64,000 bases of DNA from Luidia sarsii (Eukaryota > Echinodermata > Asteroidea > Paxillosida > Luidiidae). How positions within the stretch are numbered: the stretch's first letter is position 1; the number at the start of each line of letters is the position of its first letter. The translations under genes and the position numbers were made by a program. Where the stretch lies: NCBI GenBank assembly GCA_949987565.1, contig OX465119.1, forward strand, positions 12,506,897-12,570,896, written 5' to 3'. A model generated the notes under the pieces. The model worked only from the letters and a program-made list of their open reading frames with translations. It searched no databases and was not told the origin of the DNA. Shown here piece after piece: positions 20,995-31,035 of the stretch.

Positions 20995-23900
20995 ATGAAT
21001 TGGCTGCTTGTGTCTGTGGCCGTTTGGTGGATCTGCAATGTGGTCTCCACCATCGCATCGAAGACCGTCATGCTGGACGACCGGCCCGACCAGGCCGGGG
21101 GCGAGACGGCCGCCGCCGTCTTGCCGAAGGCCTTCCGAGACCTGCGCTGGCTGGACCTGACCCTGCTCCAGCACGCCGTCGGTGCGCTGGGCGCGTGGGT
21201 CTGGCTCGTCGTCGTCCGCCGCGGCACCCTCTTCCCCGCCAACACGCAGGCCTCCTACGGCACCCTCTTGACGGCGTCCGCCGCCAACGCGCTGGGAAAC
21301 CTGGCCACCAACGCGTCCTTCGCCGCCGTCAGTTCCAGCATGACGCAGGTCGTCAAGTCCTGCGAGCCCCTCTTCACCATGGCCCTCACGCTCGTGCTGT
21401 ACAGGGAGGGCGCCACCTTCGGCTGCTCTGCTCTGGCCTCGGTCCTGACCATGGTGACCGGCGTCTCCACGTATCTCTACACCGAGGCCTCCTTCAATAT
21501 GTGGGGTCTTGGCGCCGCCGTCGTCTCCGATATCGCTTTCCCCCTGCGCAACATCCAGCTGAAGAAGGCGGGGGCGACCTGGGAGTCGCCCCTGCAGAAG
21601 TTCGGCGTCATGTCCATCCTGAGCGTCCTCATGCTGAGTCCCCTGGTGTCACTCAAGGTGATGTCCAGCGGCCGCCCGCCCTACCTGCAGCCCGCCCCGG
21701 GTCTGACCTCCTCGGGCTTCCACTTCCTCTACAACGCGGCCTCCGTCGGCGTTCTGCGGCACTGCACCCCCGTCACGCACGCCGTCCTGAATCTCAGCAA
21801 GCGGGTCTTCGTGATCGTCTCCAACCTGGCCTTCTTCCGCACGCCCGTCTCCGGCGGCGTCGGCGGTCTGGTGCTGTTCTTCTCCGGTCTGGCCCTGTTC
21901 CAGTTCGACCTGAGGGCCGCCGGACGCAAGTTGCCGGACAAGCGCCTCGCGGCCGTCGTGGTTGCGGTCGCCCTCTTCCTCGCCCTCGGCGGGGGAGGGG
22001 CCTTCCACACCTTCCCCCGCTCGCTCTCCCGGTTCCCGCTCGCCGAGCACCGGCACACCACCTTCAGGACGGCCTGGGTCTACGAGAGACCGATGCAGGA
22101 GAGAGTCGTGCGGAACATCGCGGCTCTGCACGCCAAGTACCCGGCGTCCGACATCGAGGTGCACTGCGGCAACTCGCACTGCGTGTCGGCCGTCCAGGGA
22201 CTCGGGAAGCCGACGGTCTCGGCCAGATTCCTGGAGGCCCGGGAGCTGTTCCGGGACACCCCGCTGACCGGCTGGCTGGCCAGGCATCCCCTCTACAAGA
22301 TCCTGGCGGGCAGGGCCTACGAGGACCACCTCCAGGAGGCGGTGCGGCTGGCCGTGCTCTGGCACCGCGGGGGCGTGTTCTTCGACCCGCTCGTCGAGCT
22401 GGGCAACTTCACCGAGCCCCCGACGCTCTCCGCCTCCTCGGCCTGGGTCGGCTTCGCCAACGGCACCGGCGGCCGCCTGGGCGTGGCCCGCTTCCCGCCG
22501 CACCACCAGCTCGTCGGCAATCTCACCGCCGACTTCGCCCTCGGCTACGCGCGGGAAATGAGCAAGGCCGGCGAGCGCTGGCCGGTGGTGTTCGACTTCC
22601 GGAGGAGCGTGGAGGAGAGGTACGCCGCCGCCTGCAGCGGTGCACCGTCGGACGGCCAGCGCTGCCCCGGGAGTTTCCAGCTGAACCTGGGCGCTGCGAT
22701 TCCCCCCAGCCGCGGGAACTCCTTCTCGGCGATCTCGTACGAGCGCCGGGCCGGCGCCGTGAAGAAGGACAACATAGGGGACGAGGTCCAGAGCATCGCC
22801 GCGGTACACCTCCTGCCTCTGGTGGACCGCTTTCTCGAACGAGACTGTCTGTATAAGGCTCCCGTAGCGGAGCGGACGCTGGCGTTCCTTAACGCCTGGT
22901 GGGCAGCCCCAAAATTCGACTGGCCCCCTCCGCAGAACGTGGACCCACTCCTGCTCTCCATGCACATGAATGTAGGGCGCGTCCAGGAGAAGTTCCTCCA
23001 GCACGCCTCCTACCTTCGCCAGAGGGCGCCCGTCGGCACCCGCGACACCACCACCCTGGCCTTCCTGCAGCGGAACAACATCGAGGCCTTCTTCTCCGGG
23101 TGCATGACCCTCTTCACGGCCAACCCGTACCCCGAAGAAGAGCGCGGCAGGGACGTCTACATCAACGACGTGAAGGCGGAATACGAGAAGATGATCCCGG
23201 AGCGAGTCCGCAAGGACGCGAAGAGAACGCACCACAGCGTGGCGGCGAAACGGCCGAATAAGATCAAGCAGTTTCGTGCGGCGTACGAAGTGATGGACGG
23301 GTACGCCCGGGCGCGGCTGGTCATCACCCAGCGGATCCACTGCGCCCTGCCCTGCGTGGCCATGGGCGTACCGGTGATCTTCATCAGCTCCGGCCACATG
23401 CCGGGCGGCGGGGGCACGTCCAAGGCCGCGTCCATCCGGGTCCAGGGACTCACGGGGCTCTTCCACACGCTGGACGGCGGCACCATGTCCCGGCCGGCCA
23501 TGGCCCAGTGGCTGCGCAACTTCGACTGGGACCACCCGCCGCCCAACCCGGGAGTGGCCACCCGGATGAAGCTGCGGGCCAGCTCCTGGAACGTCATCCG
23601 TCAGCGGCCTGCCCTCTACGACTCCGCCCGCAAGTTAGGCCTGCTGCCGCTGCCGACGCCGCCGTCGGTCGAGCCCCGAGGGGACCGGCTCACCTTCCAC
23701 ACCGTCATCCCGGGAGCGTCGGCGTCCGCCGCCGCCGCCGCCGCCAACGACTCGGCCCGTCCGACGGTGAGGGGTCTCCCCTGGTCGACGTGGCGGAGTT
23801 TGGAATCCGTCCTACACCACCACCCACTGGCCAAGATCGTCGTCCACCACAGCGGCAGCGTCGACCTGCACAGCCGGTTCCTGGTGCTCACGGAGGCCGC

Positions 23901-24477
23901 CTACGCGGTGGAAGTGCGCCTCCTGGACGCGAGGGCGACCGGCGATGGGACCGCGGGTCGTCCCGGTCAGCAGGACCAGATCGTCCCCGACCGCGTCAAG
24001 CTGGAGATTCTGCTGGCCGAGGGCGGCGTGTACTTCGACGCCGCCGCCGTACTCACGCGGCCCCTGGACGCGTCGCTTGGCAATGTCTTCATCCCCGCCG
24101 GGGACGGCGGCGAGACGCTGGCCTTCATGAAGTTCGACCGGGGACACCCGTTTCTCCGGGCGGCCCTGAAAGGGTGCGCCCGAGAGTCGACGGGGGCGAC
24201 CTGTGGTCAGACCATGGCGGCAACCTTGAAGGGGTACGGTGGAGACCCGAACAGCAGCGCCCCCGTGGTATCCCTCGCTCGGGAGAACTCCATGCTATCC
24301 TTCAATCGGGATAACCTCGCCGAGTGTCTGGACAGCACTAAGCCGAGTAAGATACCGCCCAGTGTGTTCCTGGCGCGGGTTCAGGGTATTCAAACTCACA
24401 AGGGAGCACTCAAGGCCGGAACTCTCTGCAAACGTCTGTTTAACTCCTTCTGTGTTCTCTGCAACGAGATGTACTAG
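20995..24477 (+). CDS. Fusion: TPT-family transporter + GT-like + polysaccharide pyruvyl transferase + GT-like
   Basis: A single 1160-residue frame. The start is MNWLLVSV, 16 bases after a CTGCAG acceptor; an in-frame ATG at 20926 lies before that acceptor, beside repeat DNA. Residues 1-310 match the triose-phosphate translocator family (ALGNLATNASFAAV, THAVLNLSKRVFVIVS). T117, K121, Y246, K269 and R270 align with the phosphate-binding residues known from plastid translocators. An extra membrane segment at ~317-335 follows. 355-570 resembles DXD-type (GT32/A4GALT-like) transferases (AVRLAVLWHRGGVFFD), but the metal motif is DPL. 580-870 is polysaccharide pyruvyl transferase-like (DNIGDE at 592-597; ITQRIHCALPCVAMGVPVI with H782). 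895-1130 is a second GT-like region with FDAA in place of DXD. Sequons at N471, N489, N509, N918 and N1086 fit a lumenal C-terminal half. Inference: phosphoenolpyruvate import coupled to glycan pyruvylation, probably in the Golgi. GC-rich. Confidence 0.8.
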   Translation: MNWLLVSVAVWWICNVVSTIASKTVMLDDRPDQAGGETAAAVLPKAFRDLRWLDLTLLQHAVGALGAWVWLVVVRRGTLFPANTQASYGTLLTASAANALGNLATNASFAAVSSSMTQVVKSCEPLFTMALTLVLYREGATFGCSALASVLTMVTGVSTYLYTEASFNMWGLGAAVVSDIAFPLRNIQLKKAGATWESPLQKFGVMSILSVLMLSPLVSLKVMSSGRPPYLQPAPGLTSSGFHFLYNAASVGVLRHCTPVTHAVLNLSKRVFVIVSNLAFFRTPVSGGVGGLVLFFSGLALFQFDLRAAGRKLPDKRLAAVVVAVALFLALGGGGAFHTFPRSLSRFPLAEHRHTTFRTAWVYERPMQERVVRNIAALHAKYPASDIEVHCGNSHCVSAVQGLGKPTVSARFLEARELFRDTPLTGWLARHPLYKILAGRAYEDHLQEAVRLAVLWHRGGVFFDPLVELGNFTEPPTLSASSAWVGFANGTGGRLGVARFPPHHQLVGNLTADFALGYAREMSKAGERWPVVFDFRRSVEERYAAACSGAPSDGQRCPGSFQLNLGAAIPPSRGNSFSAISYERRAGAVKKDNIGDEVQSIAAVHLLPLVDRFLERDCLYKAPVAERTLAFLNAWWAAPKFDWPPPQNVDPLLLSMHMNVGRVQEKFLQHASYLRQRAPVGTRDTTTLAFLQRNNIEAFFSGCMTLFTANPYPEEERGRDVYINDVKAEYEKMIPERVRKDAKRTHHSVAAKRPNKIKQFRAAYEVMDGYARARLVITQRIHCALPCVAMGVPVIFISSGHMPGGGGTSKAASIRVQGLTGLFHTLDGGTMSRPAMAQWLRNFDWDHPPPNPGVATRMKLRASSWNVIRQRPALYDSARKLGLLPLPTPPSVEPRGDRLTFHTVIPGASASAAAAAANDSARPTVRGLPWSTWRSLESVLHHHPLAKIVVHHSGSVDLHSRFLVLTEAAYAVEVRLLDARATGDGTAGRPGQQDQIVPDRVKLEILLAEGGVYFDAAAVLTRPLDASLGNVFIPAGDGGETLAFMKFDRGHPFLRAALKGCARESTGATCGQTMAATLKGYGGDPNSSAPVVSLARENSMLSFNRDNLAECLDSTKPSKIPPSVFLARVQGIQTHKGALKAGTLCKRLFNSFCVLCNEMY

Positions 24478-24558
24478 AACTTGGCATTGCGACGCACGAG
24501 TCTGCTTACGGACTCTGGCCGTTTTCAAGATGGAGGCATAGGCTCTGGCTCGGTCTTA

Positions 24559-25023
24559 TGTGACCCGGCACAGCATAATGAGGAATAACCCCACTTTTGA
24601 GATTTTGAGATTTTCTAATGATGTGAAAGAGTATACCATTAGTTTTCAAATTATATCAAAATTATTTCCGTGTGAACTTTGTTGTAAATAGTACAAGGGG
24701 ACTTCGCTCGTTGATTTGGTACCAGACACAATATAGCAGCGCCATTCTAACTCCTCGAAAGCGGCCATTCAAAAAGGCAGGAACTTTACATTTTCATGAA
24801 AACAGTACACAAACACTCCCCTGAAATCCTCGTTTTTTCAACATTTAGAGACGGATAGTGGGAAAAATCCTTTGAACATAATTTTCTCCAATACATTAAC
24901 TTTCCGAAAATACAATGATTTTTTTTTTCTTCATCGAATTGAGAAGATACTTTGACTTCAGGCGTTGTTTACTCAAAAAGTGTTTTGGTGGGATATTCCT
25001 CAATATCGTTGTGCCGGGTCACA
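24559..25023. mobile_element. MITE, family C, full-length
   Basis: TGTGACCCGGCACAGCATAA to TATCGTTGTGCCGGGTCACA, 465 bp. It lies in the opposite orientation to the 49843 copy and has no open frame of note. Confidence 0.85.
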
Positions 25024-25526
25024 TATTCATCTTACTGTTATGATATCACAGGCATCTAAAAACAAGCGTTTAGCCCCAGTTTCCTGATGAATACTTTGTA
25101 CTTATCAAGCCAACAACATCTTCAAATAAATAGGGGAGAAGCCACAACCTGGATTTTCAGAGGGGGGGGGTTGGGTTTCAGACGGAGACGAAGCCGGAGC
25201 TGAGCCCGAGCCTGATCCATGGATTCCTGGAGGGCCCTAGTTGAACGGTGTGTTCACAGGTCCTGTCTGACTGGTACCTCGCTAATGCATGTGCCTTATA
25301 ATGAGATATATAACAGGACCGACATATGACGCTTAACCACCGTCGTTGAGCCATGCTGGTACCCCGTAAATTGTGTGGGGACTATGCAAGCACGTGTTTT
25401 GTAAACCAGCGTAGGTTAGGCTAAGGGCGCTACGGTAAGTGTTATGGTTACGGTTAGTTTTACCATGGAGGAAGGAAATCCTCCATGGTTTTACAGTTCG
25501 GGTTTGGTTAGCGTTACTGATAGAGT

Positions 25527-25605
25527 TAATTAGGATTAGGATTAGGGTTAGGTTCAGGATTAGGGTTGTTGGGGTTAGGATTAGGATAAGGGTTAGAGTT
25601 GTTTC
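25527..25605. repeat. Degenerate interstitial TTAGGG-like tract
   Basis: ATTAGGATTAGGGTTAGG and related variants (GGTTAGGATTAGGATAAGGG) resemble the metazoan telomere repeat TTAGGG, with frequent errors. Confidence 0.7.
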
Positions 25606-26602
25606 GTGCTTGTGCATGTAACTACCTGAGAAATGAATGAATGAATGAATGAATGGGGGAGGCCTCAGCAAAACCTGGCTTCGCGCATGTGCACTTAAAG
25701 CTTAGCCACGGTGGTTGTGTCATACGTCGTGACGCTTATATGCCTCCTTATGTACGAAATAGTATTGTGTACGTAATAGTATTCAATCATAAGGCGCAGA
25801 ATCTTGGAAAGGGTTGAACGCACGGACGTGAAAGGTTTTTTATATAAATTATATACATTATATGCCCGTGGTTGAACGATTCCGCGAATTGGGATTGTGC
25901 AACGCGTTGCAAACTCTTGAGGGCGCACTATTGTGAATCACGTCCCTTACATCACGACTACAGATTTTGCCAACCACGGTGGGGAAAACTAGGGCTGGCC
26001 GAAAGTACAAAGTTGAATAATGACACACAGAGAGTTGAAAATAAGGCTCAAATCGATCAACTCAAATCGACTGCATTGCAATGCTTTGACTAAAACATAC
26101 TTTCCATTATTTTTAGCAGTTATTCAGCAAGGAGATATTCTGTGTCGACTTAGCAGAACGTTTTGCATTGTTTTTCCGCCCATACAAGATGGCGGCCAAT
26201 GTCTGTAAACAATGGAAAGGTCTATAGTCAACACAGTCCTAAATCATTACCATTATGGTAAGGTCGTATGCAGCGTTGATTCAAGTTCCCCTGACTTTCT
26301 GTGTATGCCCTTGTCACTTTGCCTTTAAGAAAGTTCTTGCTAGGACCGAAACGTCAGACATATAAATGTATAAATTACGTACATGTTTAAAGCATACCAA
26401 TTGGTGGTTATACTGATGATCAAAATATAACTGGCTGTAATACTGTGTAGTGTTGAGGTAATTAACATCATAATAGGCCTAGTCCTAATACTTTGTAAAA
26501 AAAAAAATGTTACGGTAATGTTATGGTATTTTGGATGAATTAAGGTAAATGCCCAATATTATTAGTCTAGATAAAATTGTAAATGGAACCTTCCTACGAA
26601 CC

Positions 26603-26731
26603 CCCTAAAGGGACATTCGTTGGAAACAAACTCTAAAGTAAAATAAAAATTCGTTCGTTGTTTCGTGCGCACGAAATAACGAACGAATTTTTATTTTGCT
26701 TTAGTTTGTTTTCTAAGAATGTCCCTTTAGG
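26603..26731. mobile_element. Palindromic element, ~129 bp
   Basis: CCTAAAGGGACATTCGTTGG pairs with the complementary right arm ending GAATGTCCCTTTAGG. The centre is TTTCGTGCGCACGAAA, so the whole unit can fold into one hairpin with almost no loop. Confidence 0.8.
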
Positions 26732-26949
26732 GACTCCGTACCTTTCACTTTTTCTACTTTGTCTACTTGACTTGAAAAAATAATAGACTTTCCTTTGTTT
26801 GTTTGACTAAACAATAATTGACCTAATAATTATTTACCGAATGTCCGTGGATAACAATAATTATAATCTCTAGACCTAATGAAAATATTATGTGAATAAT
26901 ATCTTTAAGAGTGAAGCTTCCATCAAACGTTTCTTGGCATTTTTTTTAA

Positions 26950-27132
26950 CGCAGTGGCTGTTGTTACGGCAGTCGTCCATGTGGTTCCCTAACTTGATTG
27001 TATTTCGTCAGCATTGCAGGCTGGTTGAACCAGTCTATTAGCTGATAGTCTGGTTCCAAGAGCTAAACATCCTGACAAATACTGTGAAGTCAGGGAACCA
27101 CACGGACGACTGCCGTAACAACAGCCACTGCG
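26950..27132. mobile_element. Foldback element, family D, copy 2
   Basis: Same 183-bp structure and same inner orientation as 19746-19928. Confidence 0.85.
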
Positions 27133-27994
27133 GGGGTTTTTAAGATTGTGTGCGACTGTGAGTGCTTGCGAAGCAATCCGTCAGAAATTGATTTTATCTG
27201 AAGGCTTGCGATGGCGAGATATGGGGCAGCAGCGTCGCCACGCCGTGTACTAGAGGACATGCCTGCGTCGGTGAAAGTGCTGGAGACTTGCTCTGACAAG
27301 CGCTGCTCACCACAGACATAAATAACCTACAGACCGACAACCGTACACAACGCCTATGGAAAACGACGTCAGGATACTGTAATGGTGACGGCGCCCGACT
27401 AAAATGTGAAACCATGGGCGGAAGTAGATGAACAATGTGCACACAAACATATGGAGAAATCCCGGAATGATGGATTCAAACTTGATTTTTTGGATGAAGC
27501 CATGCTGATTGAAATCAAAAGCCCTTTTCAGAGATGTCTACATACTCCATTACAGATGTGTATTTGCGTGTTTTATTAGAAATAATAGCGAATCAAAATT
27601 TGGCGGTCATTTTTCTCGTGGATGGCGGGCCAGTATGCGTGTTCTTGCACTGAGTTTGTGTACGTACGGCTGTACTGTCCGTGTGACGTGACGAACAAGT
27701 TTGCCCATGGTTTTTCACGCGTCCTGAAATTACAGTCTAGCGCCCGCTGTTGTCCGTCTATAGGTTCTTATGTCTGTGGTGCTCACATCATGCACATGGA
27801 TGAAGCATGTTGAGGCACATGGTGCACGATACATGCGCACGAGGTGATGCTCACTTCCACTCCATGTGCTTGAGGTACAATAACTAGAGAGATGTTCTTG
27901 TACATGAAGCACTTCATGCACCTCATAAGTACAGTATTTCCATGTGCATTTAGTACAGTAGGTGCCTGAAGTGTTCATGATTCTGGGACAAATA

Positions 27995-28180
27995 TGTGAC
28001 CCGGCACAACGACATGAGGAATATCCCACCAAAACACTTTTTACGTAAACAACGCCTGAAGTTAAAATATCTTCCCAATTCGATTACAAATCTTCTTCTT
28101 TTTCCGGAAATTTTTAAGTATTAGAGGATATTATATTTTGATATCATTTGAAAGCTAATGGTATACCCTTTCACATCATT
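27995..28180. mobile_element. MITE, family C, truncated
   Basis: It begins TGTGACCCGGCACAACGACA and is lost after the CCCTTTCACATCATT segment. The opposite terminus is missing. Confidence 0.75.
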
Positions 28181-28799
28181 TCACGTTTGAAACCCTAGAA
28201 CCTATGCAACAAGAGGTGATAGTCGTGTTCCCAGACGAGCGAACTTGTTACCTTAAACTTGTAAAATAATGTACAGTACATGTATGTACATTATGTGTAC
28301 TGGCTAACGTCGCGCGTTACGTTGATCGTGTTTGGATTTTGTTTACATGTACGGTATCCACATGTACAGTACAGTACAAGGCGCTTTTTGATCTTGCCCG
28401 AATGCGAACCACACCAACTTCGGCGCGATACATGTAGTAAAAAGAAATGCTCACGTCGGGTATACCACAGTCGGGCCGTATTCGCAATACTGTACTTACA
28501 ACCGGAAGATGAAGGTCGGGTTATATTTATTTGTTTTCTCTGCCGTATTCTCATTTTTTGGTAGGTTTTTCTTTGCTCATTCTTATATTTTTAATATACT
28601 TAATCCATAAACCTGGGTTTTTAGTTGGAAAGAGGCTTTCTTCATTATGTAATAATGCATTCAAAATTGGGCACGTGTTAATCTCAGCAGGCGGCGCGGA
28701 GGTGCCCGGAAGTGTACGGTGACCTTTTTTTTCACCACGATACTAACACGGTCTATAATACTTCCAGTACTCCTTCCATAAAGGGCCAATATCATGATT

Positions 28800-29560
28800 T
28801 TTGTGATGCGTATTTGTCAACCGGACTACGATCAGCAGTGACAGCGGGCACTGTGTACAGAACATGCACTTCACTAGTCCGAGTAACTTGGACCCTTACA
28901 AGCCAAAATGCGGCGGCCATCTTTGATTTCAAATTGAAACGGGAGAGAATCTTCTCGATAACCTGAGGGAAACTTTCTCTTTTTTCCCCAAACGTGAGTA
29001 AAACAAATGACCAGTATTGAAATCGGTGATTCTCACTTAATCCAAAGATGGGTGCGTGGGAAGGTTTCACGGGTGTTTTCGGGGTAAAATCTGGGGTTTT
29101 TGGTCGGGGGTAGTCATGGAGTCGAACACATAGTTAGTTTGACGGGATTCCGAGCAGTTTTTCTTGGACCCTACATCGCTCGAAATCTCAAAATTTAAAA
29201 AAAAAAGGGCGAATGTAAGGGTCCAAGTTACTCGGACTTGCACTTCACTATTCCTACATACGCGCCACAAAATCATGACTTGCGGGGAAAACTGTGCAAG
29301 TACATGTACACTTTTTCGAAAAGTAGTTGTGCCTAGTCCCACTTACTGGGCCGCTAGGAGCTCCCCTTAAACGAGTTTTGAAATTATCTGTCGCACTAGC
29401 TAGTGCGACAGATAATCTCAAAACTCGTTTAAGGGGAGCTCCTAGCGGCCCAGTAAGTGGGACTAGGTTGTGCCAGACCATTGATGTAGTCAACACCACA
29501 ATTGACGATTTAATTTGGGTTGGGATTTCTATCCCCACAATGTTACAGTGAGGCCATTAA
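28800..29560. mobile_element. Dispersed element related to 44000-44600
   Basis: GTCAACCGGACTACG..CAGTGACAGCGGGCAC on this strand matches the complement of 44158-44235. CACAAAATCATGACTTGCGG and AGTTGTGCCAGACCATTG match both 44455-44530 and the complement of 44041-44110. A palindrome is inserted in it. Confidence 0.6.
29334..29466. mobile_element. 133-bp palindromic MITE with 8-bp target duplication
   Basis: The arms begin TAGTCCCACTTACTGGGCCG and meet at TCGCACTAGCTAGTGCGA. GTTGTGCC occurs directly before (29326-29333) and after (29467-29474). Uninterrupted paralogous sites with GTTGTGCCAGAC exist near 44512 and, inverted, near 44080. An 8-bp duplication fits a hAT-type insertion (inference). 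Confidence 0.85.
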
Positions 29561-31035
29561 ACTAAAATCTTGCCCTTTTTTGATAGCAATTGTTCACTCT
29601 GAGACGGCCAACAGGGAGATACCCTTTCTCCGCTGTGGTTGACAAGTAAATGAAGGACAAGAACATTGTTTTGACATCGTCATTAACAAAACTTCTTTTA
29701 TTGTAATCGAAGTATTAATATGAACGCCGTCAAATCACTAAACCGATTAGAATATTTGCACACTGTTCACACGGCTATACAGTGAGATAAGGTTTGGACA
29801 TGACAAAATTCCTTCCGTGGTAAAATTTTCAAACTGAGTATCTCCTGAATCGTGTTGCACACAGCGCCAAGAAGACAAATACTGAGTGAATTAGAAGCTG
29901 AATCAGCATGTAAAATGAAATAGATTTCGTTTCTGAAGTGGATGGCAAACAACAAATTTCAAGGTTGGTGAAATGTCTACGATTTGCGAGATTGCGAGTA
30001 TGCGAATGGAATCTAGACAACAAAAACACAAATGGACAATCCGGGTTAATCTTGGAACAAGACTCTGTGGTTACCATGGTGACTGTAGATTATTTGACTT
30101 TCCACAAATCTTATGGCGGATTACGGGTGGCGTCAGGGTGCAGATGCCGTTCTCCAATAATTTTCATCCATCGCTTCTCTAGGCGATTTCTACTACTTTT
30201 CAACCAAACTCGACTATGCTATTATGCTAAAGCACATACTATGTCCAAATTCATCAGAGGTATCGGAGCAAGATTGATCATGCCGGACATGTACTGCCTT
30301 TTCTTTCAATGAAAGCCCCACAAAGTAACGCAGAGGCGCAACCAGATTTCCCATGAAGGCCCACTGTCGGACCCTCCTAATTTGTGAGAATTTGTAACAT
30401 TTTTTTTTTCTCAAGAAGTTGGCAGATCTTCAAGCGGGAACTCAATTTCATTTGCTGTCCTTTTATCTTTTCTTCTTCTTTTTTTTTTTTGGGGGGGGGG
30501 GAAGAAATCTCGTCAATGAAATTGGTGTGGGGCAAGTCCACCGTACATCATTCACACTTCGGAGGTGCGCGGTGCCATTTGGCCTCCAGAGGGCGCCATG
30601 TAAAATCCGTGCGCTCTGAGACGACAAGGAAATTGCGGTTTCCTGCCCGGCGCAGGCGCAATCTAACAAGATGAATATTTGATGACAGCTGCAGGATAAT
30701 TTTTCAATTTGATAGTTTTCTTCTTCTCTCTTTTGTTTGTTTGTTGGAATTTCGCGTGAGAAAAAAAAACCCGTCAGTGTATATTTGAGCATTGGTTCTG
30801 CTCGGGGCACACGGGTGACAATGCCGGGAGCGTTAACTGCTGAACAGCGCCCTCTTGAGGTCGGCCGATTTCTCGTCGGCATTTCAACGCCAGTCCTTCT
30901 CCTCTAACGGAGGGGAAAAAAACATGGCCTAGCTCCACCTTCCCCTCCCCCACATGCCCCACTCATGCACACCGTCTTTAGATTTCGTACAGATAATAAT
31001 AAAACAACACAGAGAGGCTACGGGTCCCTTTGGCA

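Larger units (their letters stand above)
24478..31035. other. Repeat-filled intergenic region
   Basis: No supported exon in 6.5 kb. An AATAAA at about 25125 might end the fusion transcript, though it lies beyond a MITE. Contents are two family C MITEs, a telomere-like tract, an AATG microsatellite (25632-25654), three foldback or palindromic elements and dispersed repeats. A CAAGATGGCGGCC (YY1-like) motif lies at 26188-26200, with no gene attached. Confidence 0.5.

Noticed and set aside
21649..23535. 628-codon open frame antisense to the fusion gene, and a 646-codon frame on the plus strand starting at 20916
   Set aside because: Shadows of the GC-rich true frame: no recognisable domains, and Arg/Pro/Gly-rich composition typical of wrong frames.
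20995..24477. Bacterial contamination as the source of the pyruvyl transferase
   Set aside because: The frame begins with a eukaryotic translocator domain, follows a splice-acceptor-like site and is flanked on both sides by MITE families found throughout the window.
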